From the NCBI GenBank assembly GCA_963757265.1, contig CAVWRA010000009.1, positions 1-28,739 of the forward strand: a stretch of DNA of 28,739 nucleotides, read 5' to 3'. Of this stretch, positions 1 to 8,276 are shown piece by piece (the first letter of the stretch is position 1; every line of letters begins with the position of its first letter). The notes under the pieces are model-generated. The model made no database searches, had not been told where the DNA came from, and saw only the letters and a list, made by a program, of their open reading frames with translations. The position numbers and the translations under genes are program-made. The stretch is from CAIVVT01 sp963757265. GTDB lineage: Bacteria > Acidobacteriota > Terriglobia > Bryobacterales > Bryobacteraceae.

Positions 1-2
1 CT

Positions 3-425
3 CCGGCCGTCTGCGGCGCAATAATGCGCCGATGCCGTTGCCGGCGCGCGCCGCTGGATGCAGGCCCAGGCTTCCCCGCCCAGCTGTGGAAGTTCTACAT
101 TCAGCTGGTCGAGATCGAGGCGGCGTTCAAGGCCCTCAAGGACGATCTCGGATTGCGACCGATCTACCACCAGCTGGAGCAGCGGATCGAAGCGCACATC
201 TTCATCGCCTTCCTGGCCTATTGTCTGCACGTCACGCTGCGCGCCAAACTCCGCCCGCTAGCCGCGGGGCTCACCCCGAGAGCCGTGCTCGACAAGCTTG
301 CCGCCATCCAGATGCTCGACCTCCACTTCGCGTTCACGTTCTCACCTGTGGGCGCGTCCGTCTACCAACTCGGCAGTTTTGGGGCGGCTCGCAAGGAGCT
401 CCAGGCGTTGTTGCTGAGGCTCTGA
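3..425 (+). CDS. IS4/IS1634-type transposase, C-terminal part (cut by window edge)
   Basis: The frame is open from the left edge of the window to the TGA ending at 425, so only the 3' part is present. The segment reading FYIQLVEIEAAFKALKDDL fits the C-terminal signature of IS4-superfamily DDE transposases: a Tyr, then the catalytic Glu, then a Lys seven residues later, although the usual Arg is a Leu here. The following residues RPIYHQLEQRIEAHIFIAFL are typical of IS1634-like members. The Met nearest the left edge is probably not the real start. It lies downstream of, and divergent in strand from, the minus-strand catabolic operon. The right end of this element was not located in the short spacer before 584. 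Confidence 0.75.
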   Translation, partial: PAVCGAIMRRCRCRRAPLDAGPGFPAQLWKFYIQLVEIEAAFKALKDDLGLRPIYHQLEQRIEAHIFIAFLAYCLHVTLRAKLRPLAAGLTPRAVLDKLAAIQMLDLHFAFTFSPVGASVYQLGSFGAARKELQALLLRL

Positions 426-583
426 GCGCGCCGCTGGCGATCGCGCGGCGATGAATGAGCATCAATCCCCGACGTGTCGCTGTCCTACCCTTTGGTGTCC
501 TCCTTGACCGCGGAATGAACCTCGGATCAAGGGAAATGGGGCGATGCCGGATGCGCCGACGCTGCGGGTCAGCGTCATAAGCC

Positions 584-1348
584 TCAGCGCCGTTGGAATG
601 CCGGTAGTCGCCGTTCTGCCATGGCGGCCACGCCTTCTTTGAAGTCCGCAGTCTCGAAATGAAGCCGCTGCTCACTCAACTCGTGATCCATGATGGCCGC
701 CACTTGGTCTGCGAGGCTCCGGCGGAGCGTGCGACGGGTCGACGTGACGGCGATAGGTGCGGATTGGGCGATCTCGACGGCGAGCGCCAGCGCCGCCTCG
801 CGCAGCGTCGCGGCTGGGGCCAGCACGTCCACCAGCCCGTTTGCGTGCGCCTCCTCACCGCCAATGCGCCGGCCGGTGTAGAACAGCAGTGCCGCCTTCT
901 GCACGCCCACCACGCGGGGCAGCGTGACACTCAGGCCAAAGCCGGGATGGAAGCCGAGGCGATTGAAATTAGCGGTGAAGCGCAACTCCGCCGCCGCCAC
1001 GCGGAAATCCGCGACCAAAGATAAGCCTAAGCCGCCACCCACCGCCGCTCCCTGCACGGCCGCGACGATCGGCGTCTCGCAGCGGAACAGCCGCACGGCC
1101 TGCTGATATAGGTGACCGCCCTGCCTGTCGCCCACCGTGTCGCGCGCGGGAGAGCTGAAATCGGCCCCGGCGCAAAAGTTCTTACCTTCGGCGCGGAGCA
1201 GGATGGTGCGGACGGCCGGGTCGGCGTCGAACTGATCGAACGCCGCCGCGATGGCGCCGATTAGCGCGATGTCGAAGAAATTGTTAGGCGGCCGACAAAT
1301 CTCGGCGATGCCGACATAGCCGTTGGTGGTCATGCGGACGTCGCTCAT
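584..1348 (-). CDS. Crotonase-fold protein (enoyl-CoA hydratase/isomerase family)
   Basis: This 254-residue protein has the length and fold signatures of crotonases. The first oxyanion-hole segment is GKNFCAGADF at about residues 55-64, and the second is the GAAVGGGLGLSL stretch at about 100-111. Family members act on acyl-CoA thioesters by hydration, isomerisation or C-C cleavage in the cytosol. Aligned with rat enoyl-CoA hydratase from memory, the two catalytic glutamates (Glu144 and Glu164 there) are replaced by Gly108 and Phe128. Simple hydratase chemistry is therefore doubtful, and an isomerase, decarboxylase or lyase role is possible. It is the last gene of the minus-strand operon. Its ATG overlaps the stop of the upstream acyl-CoA dehydrogenase in an ATGA (1345-1348), which implies translational coupling and fixes the start. 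Confidence 0.85.
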   Translation of the reverse strand: MSDVRMTTNGYVGIAEICRPPNNFFDIALIGAIAAAFDQFDADPAVRTILLRAEGKNFCAGADFSSPARDTVGDRQGGHLYQQAVRLFRCETPIVAAVQGAAVGGGLGLSLVADFRVAAAELRFTANFNRLGFHPGFGLSVTLPRVVGVQKAALLFYTGRRIGGEEAHANGLVDVLAPAATLREAALALAVEIAQSAPIAVTSTRRTLRRSLADQVAAIMDHELSEQRLHFETADFKEGVAAMAERRLPAFQRR

Positions 1349-2519
1349 CTTCGTCCAAGTCCCTTTGCAATTATACCCCGCAGAATCTCCCGAGTGCCCC
1401 CACGCAGCGAGAACGAGGGCGACGTCATAATCAAGGGGGCCAGCACGGCGGTGAGCGGCGTGTTGCCCGTCTCTTCCGACGGTTCCACATCCACCAGCAG
1501 CCGCACCACCTCGACCGTTTCCTGCTCCAGTACGTTGCCAAGATCCTTGACGAGGGAGGCCTGCAACGCTGGATCCTCGCCCGCCTGCAGCATGCCGGCG
1601 ATGGAGCGGGACAGGCGGCGCAGCGTGAGGAGGTGGGAGGTGAGCCGCCCGATCGCAACCGCCGCCCGTTCCGGTGCCGTGGAGCCCAGGGCGCGCACCG
1701 TCTCCACAAGCAGGGTGAAGGCAGAGAGGAAGCGATCAGGGCCGGACCGCTCGAAGGCGAGCTCGCCCGTCACCTGCTTCCAGCCATCGCCCTCGCGGCC
1801 GAGCAGTACGTCTTCCGGCAGCAGCAGGTCCTCGATGCTGACCTCGTTGAAGTGGTGTCCGCCGCGCATGTCGATGATCGGGCGCACAGTCATGCCGCCG
1901 GCCTTTGCCTGCTTCATATCCACCAGGAGTTGGCTGGCCCCGGCGTGGCGGTCGTCCTCCGATTTGGCCCCGGTGCGGCAGAAAAGGATCATGTAGTCGG
2001 CGATGTGGGCGGAGGAGGTCCAAACCTTGGTGCCGTTGACCAGCCAGCCGCCCTGCACGCGCTGCGCCCGGGTGCGCGCGGCCGCCAGGTCCGAGCCAAA
2101 TCGGGCTCGCTCATGCCGATGCAGAACGAGCATTCCCCGGCGGCGATCTTCGGCAGGATCAGCTGGCGCTGCTCTTCGGTGCCGTTCTTCAGGATGCTGG
2201 GGCCGCTCTGCCGGTCCGCCACCCAGTGATGGCCTACAGGGGCGCCAGCGGCCAGCATCTCCTCGAGCACCACGTAGCGCTCGAAGGCGGAGCGCTCGTG
2301 GCCGCCATACTGCTTGGGCCAGGTCATGCCAAGCCAGCCGCGCTGTCCCATCTTGCGGCTGAAGGCTGGGTCGTGCCCGCTCCAGGATTCGGCTCGCTGC
2401 TGCGCCGTGCGCTCGCGCAGCTCGACGGCAAGGAACCCCCTAATCTGCTCGCGCAGCGTCTCAGCGGCTTGGGGGGAGGGCGGCGGGGTTGGGAAGGCGA
2501 GTGCCTGCATGGCGGTCAT
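1345..2519 (-). pseudogene. Acyl-CoA dehydrogenase with one frameshift (or sequencing indel)
   Basis: The ATG at 2519 overlaps the stop of the upstream CoA synthetase in an ATGA. The N-terminal frame gives MQALAFPTPP and continues through WLGMTWPKQYGGHERSAF to CSFCIGMSEPDL, near 2105, where homology leaves the frame. The next frame then continues GSDLAAARTRAQ, then the beta-domain WLVNGTKVWTSSAH, and ends SLRGGTREILRG at 1345. Normal homologues read SEPDxGSDLA here, so one missing base inside GATTTGGCTCGG explains the break. With it restored, the gene has about 391 codons, the usual length. It would be an FAD-dependent alpha,beta-dehydrogenase passing electrons to ETF, of the larger PimC-like type that pairs with a small partner. 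The position usually held by Tyr-Glu-Gly-Thr reads Arg-Gly-Gly-Thr. It is either a real lesion or a base-calling error. Confidence 0.85.
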
Positions 2520-4645
2520 CCTCCCGTTGGCCCTGCCGGTGCCAGCACCAGCAGGGCGTCGGCGACCGTGCAACCCTGGCCGGCAGGATGGACGATCACC
2601 GGGTTGAGCTCCAGCTCGGCCACTGTGGCGCGGCCGGCATCGGCGAGGCGGGACAAAAGCGAAACAAGGCGCGCCAGCGCGGGCAGATCGGCAGGCGGAG
2701 CGCCGCGAAACCCCTCCAGCAACGGCGCGCTGCGCAGCGTGCGTATGATCGCGGTGGCCTCCGCCTCGTCGACGGGGGCGAGGCGATAGGCGACGTCCTT
2801 GAACAGTTCGGTCGTCGTGCCGCCGGCACCGACGCTGACCACGGGGCCGAACGTGGGGTCGCGCAGCACGCCCACGATCATCTCCACCCCGCGCGCCGCC
2901 ATCGGTTCGAGCAGCACACCATCGATGGCGGCGCCAGGGACGTGGCGCGCGGCGCTCGCGCTGACGGCGTCGAAGGCATCCTCCAGCGCGGGCAGGTCGG
3001 CGATGCCGAGGCGCACCCCTCCGGCCTCGGTCTTGTGGGAGATGGCCGCCGACTGGATCTTCAGCGCCAGCGGGAAGCCGAGCGCCGCGGCAGCCCCCGC
3101 CAGCCCGGCCCGATCGCGCACCAGGCGGCTGGGCATCATGGCAGCGCCGAACTGAACCAGCACCGCCTTGGCCGCGTGCTCCGGCAACGTGCCGGTGGGG
3201 CCGGAAAGGGCCGCGCTCACCTTTTCCGGCAGCGGGACCGGGGCGGGCGGTGTGGCGGGCTGGGCGGCGCCCTGGTCGCGCAGCACCCTTGCGGCGATGG
3301 CCAGCAGCGCCATAGAGGGGCAGATCACCGCGCCCGCGTCGGCCAGCACCTTGCGGCCTAGCGGTGAGGGCAGGGTGTAGCTGTAGAACAGCACCGGCTT
3401 GCGCTGCTGCTCCAGCATCGCGGTCAGGGTAGGACCGTCGAGCGGCACGCGCACCGGGTCGGCGAGCGTGGTGACGACGGCGATCTGGTCCACGCCCGGG
3501 TCGTCCAGCATCAGCTCCACCGTGCGCAGCGTGCCGCCGCCCGCCGCGCCACCCGCCGTCAGGTCCACCGGATTGCGCGCGCTGCCATAGGACGGGATGA
3601 AGCCGCGGATCGCCGCTTGTGTCCCCGCACTCAGCTCCGGCAAGCTTAGCCCGGCGGCCTCCAACGCATCGGCGGCCCAGGCGCCCGCGCCGCCGGAGAT
3701 CGTGACCACGCCGACCCGGCCGCCCCGCGCCGGGGGGTTGGCGGCCAGGGCAGCGGCGATGGTCAGCGCCTCCTCGAGTTCCGCCGCGACGACGATGCCA
3801 TGGCGCTGGAACATGGCGTCGTAGCCGGCGTCCCAGCCGGCCATGCTGGCGGTGTGGGAGGCGGCGGCCAGCTTGCCCACGGTCGAGCGGCCCACCTTGA
3901 TGGCGACGATGAACTTCCCCGCCGCGCGGGCCGCCACCGCTGCCTGGGCGAAGCCCGCCGGGTCGCGGATGCTCTCCAGGAACAGTAGCACGCCCGCCGT
4001 GTCAGGGTCGGCCACCATGTGGGCCAGGAAGTCGGACACCGTCAGGTCCGCCTCGTTGCCCGTGCTCACGACGGTGCTGAATGACAGCCCCAGTGCGCGG
4101 CCGCGATCGTACAGGGCGAACCCCATGCCGCCGCTCTGCGCTACGATACCGATGCGGGCGTGCAGGGCGGTGGGGTTGTCGTCGGCGTCACGAGCCACCG
4201 CCGGGCTGAAGGTGGCGCTGACCCGGGCGACCTCGTTGTGGAAGCCCTCGGCGTTGGGGCCGAGCACCCGCATGCCGGTGCGCCGGGCGAGAGCGCCGAT
4301 CTGGTCCTGCAGCGCCGCCGGGGCAGCGTCGTCCTCGGCAAAGCCTGAGGAGATGATCACCGCGTTGCGCGTCCCGGCGGCGGCGCAGGCCTCCAGCGCC
4401 GGCAGCACGTCCGCGGCGGGGATCGCGATCACCGCTAGGTCCACCGGGTCGCCCACGGCGGCCACCGTGGGGAAGCACGGCAGGCCGTCGATCGCCTCGT
4501 AGCTGGGGTTCACCGGCACGATGCGGCCGCCGAAGCCGTTCTTGCGCAGCAGGCTCAGCACCTGGCCACGGATCTTGTGCACGTCCGGCGAGGCGCCGAT
4601 CAGCGCTACGGAGCCCGGCGCCAGCAGCGTGTTGAGCGCGCTCAT
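2516..4645 (-). CDS. NDP-forming acyl-CoA synthetase (acetate-CoA ligase family)
   Basis: This 709-residue protein has the order CoA-binding Rossmann domain (about residues 1-140, starting with LLAPGSVALIGAS), succinyl-CoA-ligase-like domains (about 160-450) and ATP-grasp domain (about 490-700). The motif SHTASMAG at 263-270 contains the probable phospho-accepting His264, and SGGMGF and TISGGAG are typical of the family. The enzyme would make an acyl-CoA from a free acid and CoA with ATP cleaved to ADP and phosphate. This would be the activation step for the acid brought in by the liv genes. No GNAT acetyltransferase domain is fused, which argues against a Pat-type lysine acetyltransferase. 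The start at 4645 is chosen because it overlaps the upstream stop in an ATGA (4642-4645). The frame is open further upstream, but that part is antisense or shadow of the dehydrogenase. Confidence 0.9.
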   Translation of the reverse strand: MSALNTLLAPGSVALIGASPDVHKIRGQVLSLLRKNGFGGRIVPVNPSYEAIDGLPCFPTVAAVGDPVDLAVIAIPAADVLPALEACAAAGTRNAVIISSGFAEDDAAPAALQDQIGALARRTGMRVLGPNAEGFHNEVARVSATFSPAVARDADDNPTALHARIGIVAQSGGMGFALYDRGRALGLSFSTVVSTGNEADLTVSDFLAHMVADPDTAGVLLFLESIRDPAGFAQAAVAARAAGKFIVAIKVGRSTVGKLAAASHTASMAGWDAGYDAMFQRHGIVVAAELEEALTIAAALAANPPARGGRVGVVTISGGAGAWAADALEAAGLSLPELSAGTQAAIRGFIPSYGSARNPVDLTAGGAAGGGTLRTVELMLDDPGVDQIAVVTTLADPVRVPLDGPTLTAMLEQQRKPVLFYSYTLPSPLGRKVLADAGAVICPSMALLAIAARVLRDQGAAQPATPPAPVPLPEKVSAALSGPTGTLPEHAAKAVLVQFGAAMMPSRLVRDRAGLAGAAAALGFPLALKIQSAAISHKTEAGGVRLGIADLPALEDAFDAVSASAARHVPGAAIDGVLLEPMAARGVEMIVGVLRDPTFGPVVSVGAGGTTTELFKDVAYRLAPVDEAEATAIIRTLRSAPLLEGFRGAPPADLPALARLVSLLSRLADAGRATVAELELNPVIVHPAGQGCTVADALLVLAPAGPTGG

Positions 4646-5688
4646 GCTGCTGTCAGAGCCGGCCACAGCCCCTCCGGCCCGGCGGCCAGCGCGAAACGGC
4701 CGACCAGGGCGTTCCATTCCGCCTCGTTGCCGAACTCGTCCCGCCAGGACCACAGGCGGCGGGTGGCGTAGTGCAGCTCGTATTCCTGGGTCAAGCCAAT
4801 GGCACCGTGAGATTGGTGCGCCAGCCCGGCGGCGATGCTGGCCGCCTCCCCGGCGCGCGCCTTGGCGGCCCCCACCAGCAGCGGCGACAGCCCGCCGGCC
4901 AGCGCCTCCGCTGCCATGTCGGCGGCGGCGATGGCGGCGGCGGATTGCTCGGCCAGCACGGCCAGGTTCTGCTGGATCGCCTGGAACTTGCCGATCGGGC
5001 GGCCGAACTGCACCCGGGTTTGCGCGTAGCCCACGCTCAACTCCAGGGCGCGGGACAGGGCGCCGGCAATCTGCACCGTGCGCAGGGCGGCGCCAGCGGT
5101 CCGCAACTGCGGGCCATCGATCCCGGCGGGGGCCACGGAGTCCGCAGGCAGGGTCACGTCCAGCGTGACGGTGTCGCGTGGCTCGCCGGCCAGGTTCACG
5201 TCTTGCGCCGTGGTCAGCCCGGCGGCCGGTAGGCTCGCCACCATCGGACCGTCCGGGCCGGAGGCCAGCAAGGCCAAGGCAGCGGCATCGCGCGCCCAGG
5301 GGATGCGGTGCGCCTTGCCGGTCAGTCGCCAGACATCGCCGTCCTTCGCCAGGGTGAGCGTGTCGGCCAGACGCACCGGCGCCACCGTCAGCACGCCCTC
5401 CGGCACCGGCAGCCCGACGCGGGCGAGCAGCCAACTGGCCAGCATGGTCTCCGCCAGCGGGATCGGGGCGGTATGGGCGGCAGAACTCTGCAGCAGGCGC
5501 ATCGCCTCCGCTACCGTGGCGCCGAAGCCGCCGGCCTCCTCCGGCAGCAGGGCGGCGGTGAACCCGGCCTCCACCACGGCCTCCCACAGCGCGGCCGGGA
5601 ACACGCCTTGTTCGGCCTCGCGTAGTACGTCCTTGCTGCAATGGGTGCTGAACAGGCGCTCGGCACTGTCGGCGAGTTGGTCGCTCAT
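4642..5688 (-). CDS. Acyl-CoA dehydrogenase, small PimD-like type
   Basis: This 348-residue protein belongs to the acyl-CoA dehydrogenase superfamily. It has an N-terminal helical domain (LFSTHCSKDVL through ALLPEEAGGFGA), a shortened middle beta-domain and the C-terminal helical bundle with YAQTRVQFGRPIGKFQAIQ, the conserved FAD-contact segment. It ends with the divergent RLWSWRDEFGNEAEW rather than a standard catalytic YEGT motif. Such short, divergent members often work beside a full-length dehydrogenase, as in pimeloyl-CoA or sterol side-chain catabolism. The second dehydrogenase two genes downstream would be the partner. The start codon overlaps the stop of the SDR gene in an ATGA (5685-5688) and is preceded by GGAG at a normal distance. 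Confidence 0.87.
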   Translation of the reverse strand: MSDQLADSAERLFSTHCSKDVLREAEQGVFPAALWEAVVEAGFTAALLPEEAGGFGATVAEAMRLLQSSAAHTAPIPLAETMLASWLLARVGLPVPEGVLTVAPVRLADTLTLAKDGDVWRLTGKAHRIPWARDAAALALLASGPDGPMVASLPAAGLTTAQDVNLAGEPRDTVTLDVTLPADSVAPAGIDGPQLRTAGAALRTVQIAGALSRALELSVGYAQTRVQFGRPIGKFQAIQQNLAVLAEQSAAAIAAADMAAEALAGGLSPLLVGAAKARAGEAASIAAGLAHQSHGAIGLTQEYELHYATRRLWSWRDEFGNEAEWNALVGRFALAAGPEGLWPALTAA

Positions 5689-6546
5689 ACGGGTCTCCGC
5701 TCACTCGAGGTGGCTTCGCCAGGGCTACGGCGCAAGCCGTCCCACTGCGCGTCGTTCCAGCGCAGAAGGGTCGCGGTGTCGTTCTGTGCCGAGCCGGACA
5801 GGAATTGCTTGCTGCCATCCACCGCCACGCACTCGCCGTTCACGTAGGAGGCGAGCGGCGAAACCAGGAAGGCGCAGACATCGGTCAGCTCGCGGTGCTC
5901 GCCCACCCGGCCCATCGGGATGGTGCGCTCCGGCGACGGTTTCGGCAGGGCGGCGGGGGCTAACCCGGCGGCGGACCCGGCGGTGGGGAACGCGCCCGGC
6001 GCCACCGCTACGCAGCGTATGTTCTTCGGCCCCCACCGCCAGGCTGCGCGTCATCGCCAGGACGCCCGCCTTCGCCATGGCTGAGGGCACGGTGAAGGCG
6101 GCACCGTATAAGGCCGACAAGGTCAGCACCGAGAGCACAGTGCCGCCCCGCCCCTCCGCGATCCAGCGGCGGCCGCAGCCGAACGTGCAATAGGCCGAAC
6201 CGTGCAGCACGGCGCGGAGCACCGCGTCCACCGCGCGCACCGACAAGCGGTGGCTCTGCGCCAGGAAATTGCCGGCGGCGTTGTTGACCAGGATGTCCAG
6301 CGGGCGGTTCTGCCAAATCGTGTCCAGCATCGCCTCGACCTGCGCCGGGTTGCGCACGTCGCAGCCGATCGTGGTGATGTCGGCACCCGTGTGCTGTTCC
6401 CGCATCTCGGCCGCGGCCTGTTCCAGCACCGGCACCCGGCGGCCGCAGATCACCAGCGAGGCGCCGAGCGACAGATACCGCTCGCCGATCGCGCGCCCTA
6501 GCCCCCCGGCGACACGTGTTTTGTTAACCTGGATTCCGAGCCGTGT
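5685..6546 (-). pseudogene. Short-chain dehydrogenase/reductase (SDR) with frame break and no clear start
   Basis: The upstream frame covers the Rossmann region: GLGRAIGERYLSLGASLVICGRR, then DILVNNAAGNFL, the NNAG motif. It continues through the active-site region YGAAFTVPSAMAKAGVLAM and LAMTRSLAVG to about 6020. The normal C-terminus, PKNIRCVAVAPGAFPTAG and ASYVNGECVAVDGSKQ, lies in another frame ending at 5685. Homologues read LAVEWGPKNIRC at the junction; the sequence is consistent with a five-base loss inside GTGGAGTGGGG. The N-terminus also lacks an ATG, and the glycine motif is shortened (VAGGLGRAIG, without the usual TGG). Most homologues with this VxP..FPT ending are 2,4-dienoyl-CoA reductase-like or FabG-like. 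It sits directly after livF, so it belongs to the operon but is probably non-functional unless the breaks are sequencing errors. Confidence 0.8.
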
Positions 6547-7275
6547 CTAGATCCCTCCTGCTTCGAGGCCGAGGCCGAAATAGGCCCGGCGCAGCCCGTC
6601 ATCCGCCTGGATCGCGGCGGGCGTGCCGCCGAATGCGATGCGGCCGCCTTCCATGGTGAACACGCGGTCGCCCAGTTCCAGGAACTTCACGTTCTGCTCC
6701 GCGATCAGCAACGACAGCCCGCCGGCCCGGCACTGCGCGAGCGACTTGATGACCGTGGCGACCAACAACGGCGACAGCCCGGCGGACGGCTCGTCCATCA
6801 CCAGCAGCTTCGGCTCGGCCGCCAACGCCTTGGCGATGCCGAGCATCTTGCGCTCCCCGCCGGACAACGCGCCCGCGGCCTGCCGGCGGCGTTCCACCAA
6901 GATGGGGAACAGCGCATACAGCTCGTCCCGCCGGTGGTGCGCGGTGCGTCGGTCCACGAACAGCGCGCCGAGGTCGAGGTTCTCCTCCACGCTCAGCCCG
7001 GGGAAGATGCCGAGTTCGGACATGTAGCTCAGGCCTAAGCGCACGCGGGCGCGGGCCGGCAGGTGGGCGATGTCCCGCCCCTGGAAGCGCACGCTGCCCC
7101 CGAGCGTGGGCAGCAGGCCCATCAGGCATTTCAGCAGCGTCGTCTTGCCCGCGCCGTTCGGGCCCAGCAGCACGACGGTCTCACCCGTCCGCACTTCCAG
7201 GTCCACGCCCCACAGCACCTGCACGCCACCATACCCGGCCTCGAGCGCGGAGGTCTGGAGGAGGGGCTCCGTCAT
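6547..7275 (-). CDS. livF: Branched-chain-amino-acid-type ABC transporter ATP-binding protein LivF
   Basis: This 242-residue ATPase has the full set of ABC motifs: Walker A GPNGAGKT at 38-45, the signature LSGGE at 137-141 and Walker B LLVMDEPSAGLSP at 157-169. Length and the LivF-type ending EAGGI match the second ATPase of HAAT-family importers. It would sit on the cytoplasmic face of the membrane with LivG and power uptake through LivH and LivM. Unlike the other liv genes, it is separated from livG by 293 bases holding a MITE-like element and extragenic hairpins. The start at 7275 is followed at once by MTEPLLQTSALEAGYGG, and AGGAAAGG lies about 10-17 bases upstream. The transported solute need not be an amino acid, because liv-type systems also import aromatic and dicarboxylic acids. 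Confidence 0.93.
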   Translation of the reverse strand: MTEPLLQTSALEAGYGGVQVLWGVDLEVRTGETVVLLGPNGAGKTTLLKCLMGLLPTLGGSVRFQGRDIAHLPARARVRLGLSYMSELGIFPGLSVEENLDLGALFVDRRTAHHRRDELYALFPILVERRRQAAGALSGGERKMLGIAKALAAEPKLLVMDEPSAGLSPLLVATVIKSLAQCRAGGLSLLIAEQNVKFLELGDRVFTMEGGRIAFGGTPAAIQADDGLRRAYFGLGLEAGGI

Positions 7276-7295
7276 CGCCCGAATCCTTTCCCTAG

Positions 7296-7433
7296 CGGCC
7301 TGTCGGAGCTAAGAACAAGTCGGGGACGAATCGAGGAAACATTTCGACAAGCTGATAGAAACATAAATATAAAAACAACATTCAGAAGAAAAATGCTCAC
7401 TAAATTCGTGGCGACGCCCACTCCGACAGGCTG
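7296..7433. mobile_element. MITE-like element with 13-bp inverted repeats and CTAG flanks
   Basis: A 138-bp segment is bounded by inverted repeats CGGCCTGTCGGAG (7296-7308) and, reverse complemented, CAGCCTGTCGGAG (7421-7433). These differ at one of 13 positions. Both ends are flanked directly by CTAG (7292-7295 and 7434-7437). That fits the 4-bp YTAR duplication typical of IS5-group elements. The interior, especially 7335-7410, is AT-rich and carries no gene, in sharp contrast to the GC-rich operon around it. It lies between livG and livF. No element with matching ends was found elsewhere in the window, so the parent transposase is unknown. Confidence 0.72.
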
Positions 7434-7454
7434 CTAGGCGCTCTCCCCTTAAGC

Positions 7455-7550
7455 CCTCTCCCCCCTGGGAGGGGGTTGGGTGAGGGGTCCTCCAACGCGT
7501 ACAATCCCGCGCGCAGGCCCCTGACCCCGGCCCTCTCCCGCAGGGAGAGG
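7455..7550. repeat. Extragenic CCCTCTCC/GGGAGAGG hairpin repeats
   Basis: Two hairpins are present. One is a perfect 8-bp stem CCTCTCCC/GGGAGAGG with a 3-base loop at 7532-7550. The other is a longer C-rich/G-rich inverted stretch at about 7455-7486. Sequences of this kind are dispersed extragenic repeats in many GC-rich proteobacteria. They lie between livG and livF, downstream of livG in the direction of transcription, and might reduce or partly end transcription into livF. No U-tract follows, so they are not called a terminator. Confidence 0.55.
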
Positions 7551-7568
7551 AAGTAGAGCGGCCGCCCC

Positions 7569-8276
7569 TCATGCCGCCGCCTTCTCGGGCGCGCCCAGGA
7601 ACACCTCGACCACCTGCCTGTCCTGCACCGCGTCGCGCAGGCTGCCGCCGAACAGCACGCGGCCGGCGTTCATCACCACCACGCGGTGCGTGATGCGGTC
7701 GATGAACGGCATCAGGTGCTCGACGACCACCAGCCCGATCCCGGCATCGGACAGCGCGCGCAGGCGGGCGGCGATCCGCTCGAGCTCCGCCGGGTTCAGG
7801 CCGCAAGCCAGCTCATCCAGCAGCAGCAGACGCGGCCGCGTCGCAAGCGCGCGGGCGAGGTCGAGCATCTTCTGTTGCACGCTCGTCAGCTCTCCCGCGC
7901 GCCGCTGCGCCATGGCGCCGAGTTCGACGGAGTCGAGCAGCGCGTCCAGATCCTCGCCGCCGTTGGACGCCACCTCCAGATTTTGCCGCACCGTCAGCGT
8001 GGCGAACGGCTTGGGCACCTGGAACGTGCGGTTGATGCCGCGGGCCGCGCGCCGGTGGGCGGGCAGGCGGGTCACGTCCTCGCCGCCGACGCTGACGCTG
8101 CCGCCATCGGCCGGCAGCAGGCCGCTGATGACGTTGATCAGCGTCGTCTTGCCGGAGCCGTTGGGGCCGATCAGCCCCACGATCTCGCCCGGACACACCA
8201 TCAGGTCGACGCCGCCCAGAGCGGTGAAGCCGCCGAAGCGCTTGACGGCGCCGGTGACGCGCAGCAGGTCAGACAT
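7569..8276 (-). CDS. livG: Branched-chain-amino-acid-type ABC transporter ATP-binding protein LivG
   Basis: This 235-residue ABC ATPase has Walker A GPNGSGKT at 37-44 and Walker B LLLLDE at 150-155. The LivG-type switch GINRTFQVPKPF lies at about 80-91. The signature region reads ELTSVQQKMLDLARAL in place of a canonical LSGGQ, a divergence seen in LivG paralogues. The stretch after Walker B is LACGLNP, with Leu where Pro is usual. It would work with LivF as the cytoplasmic ATPase pair. It overlaps livM by 8 bases (8269-8276), so expression is probably coupled. Confidence 0.92.
   Translation of the reverse strand: MSDLLRVTGAVKRFGGFTALGGVDLMVCPGEIVGLIGPNGSGKTTLINVISGLLPADGGSVSVGGEDVTRLPAHRRAARGINRTFQVPKPFATLTVRQNLEVASNGGEDLDALLDSVELGAMAQRRAGELTSVQQKMLDLARALATRPRLLLLDELACGLNPAELERIAARLRALSDAGIGLVVVEHLMPFIDRITHRVVVMNAGRVLFGGSLRDAVQDRQVVEVFLGAPEKAAA

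Noticed and set aside
2516..5818. 1100-codon minus-strand frame as one large fusion protein
   Set aside because: Only the part from 4645 downward matches the CoA synthetase. The upstream 390 codons are a shadow of the dehydrogenase, and the internal ATG is fixed by an ATGA overlap.
7532..7550. Hairpin considered as a rho-independent terminator of livG
   Set aside because: No T-run follows on the minus strand, and similar sequences are common dispersed extragenic repeats.
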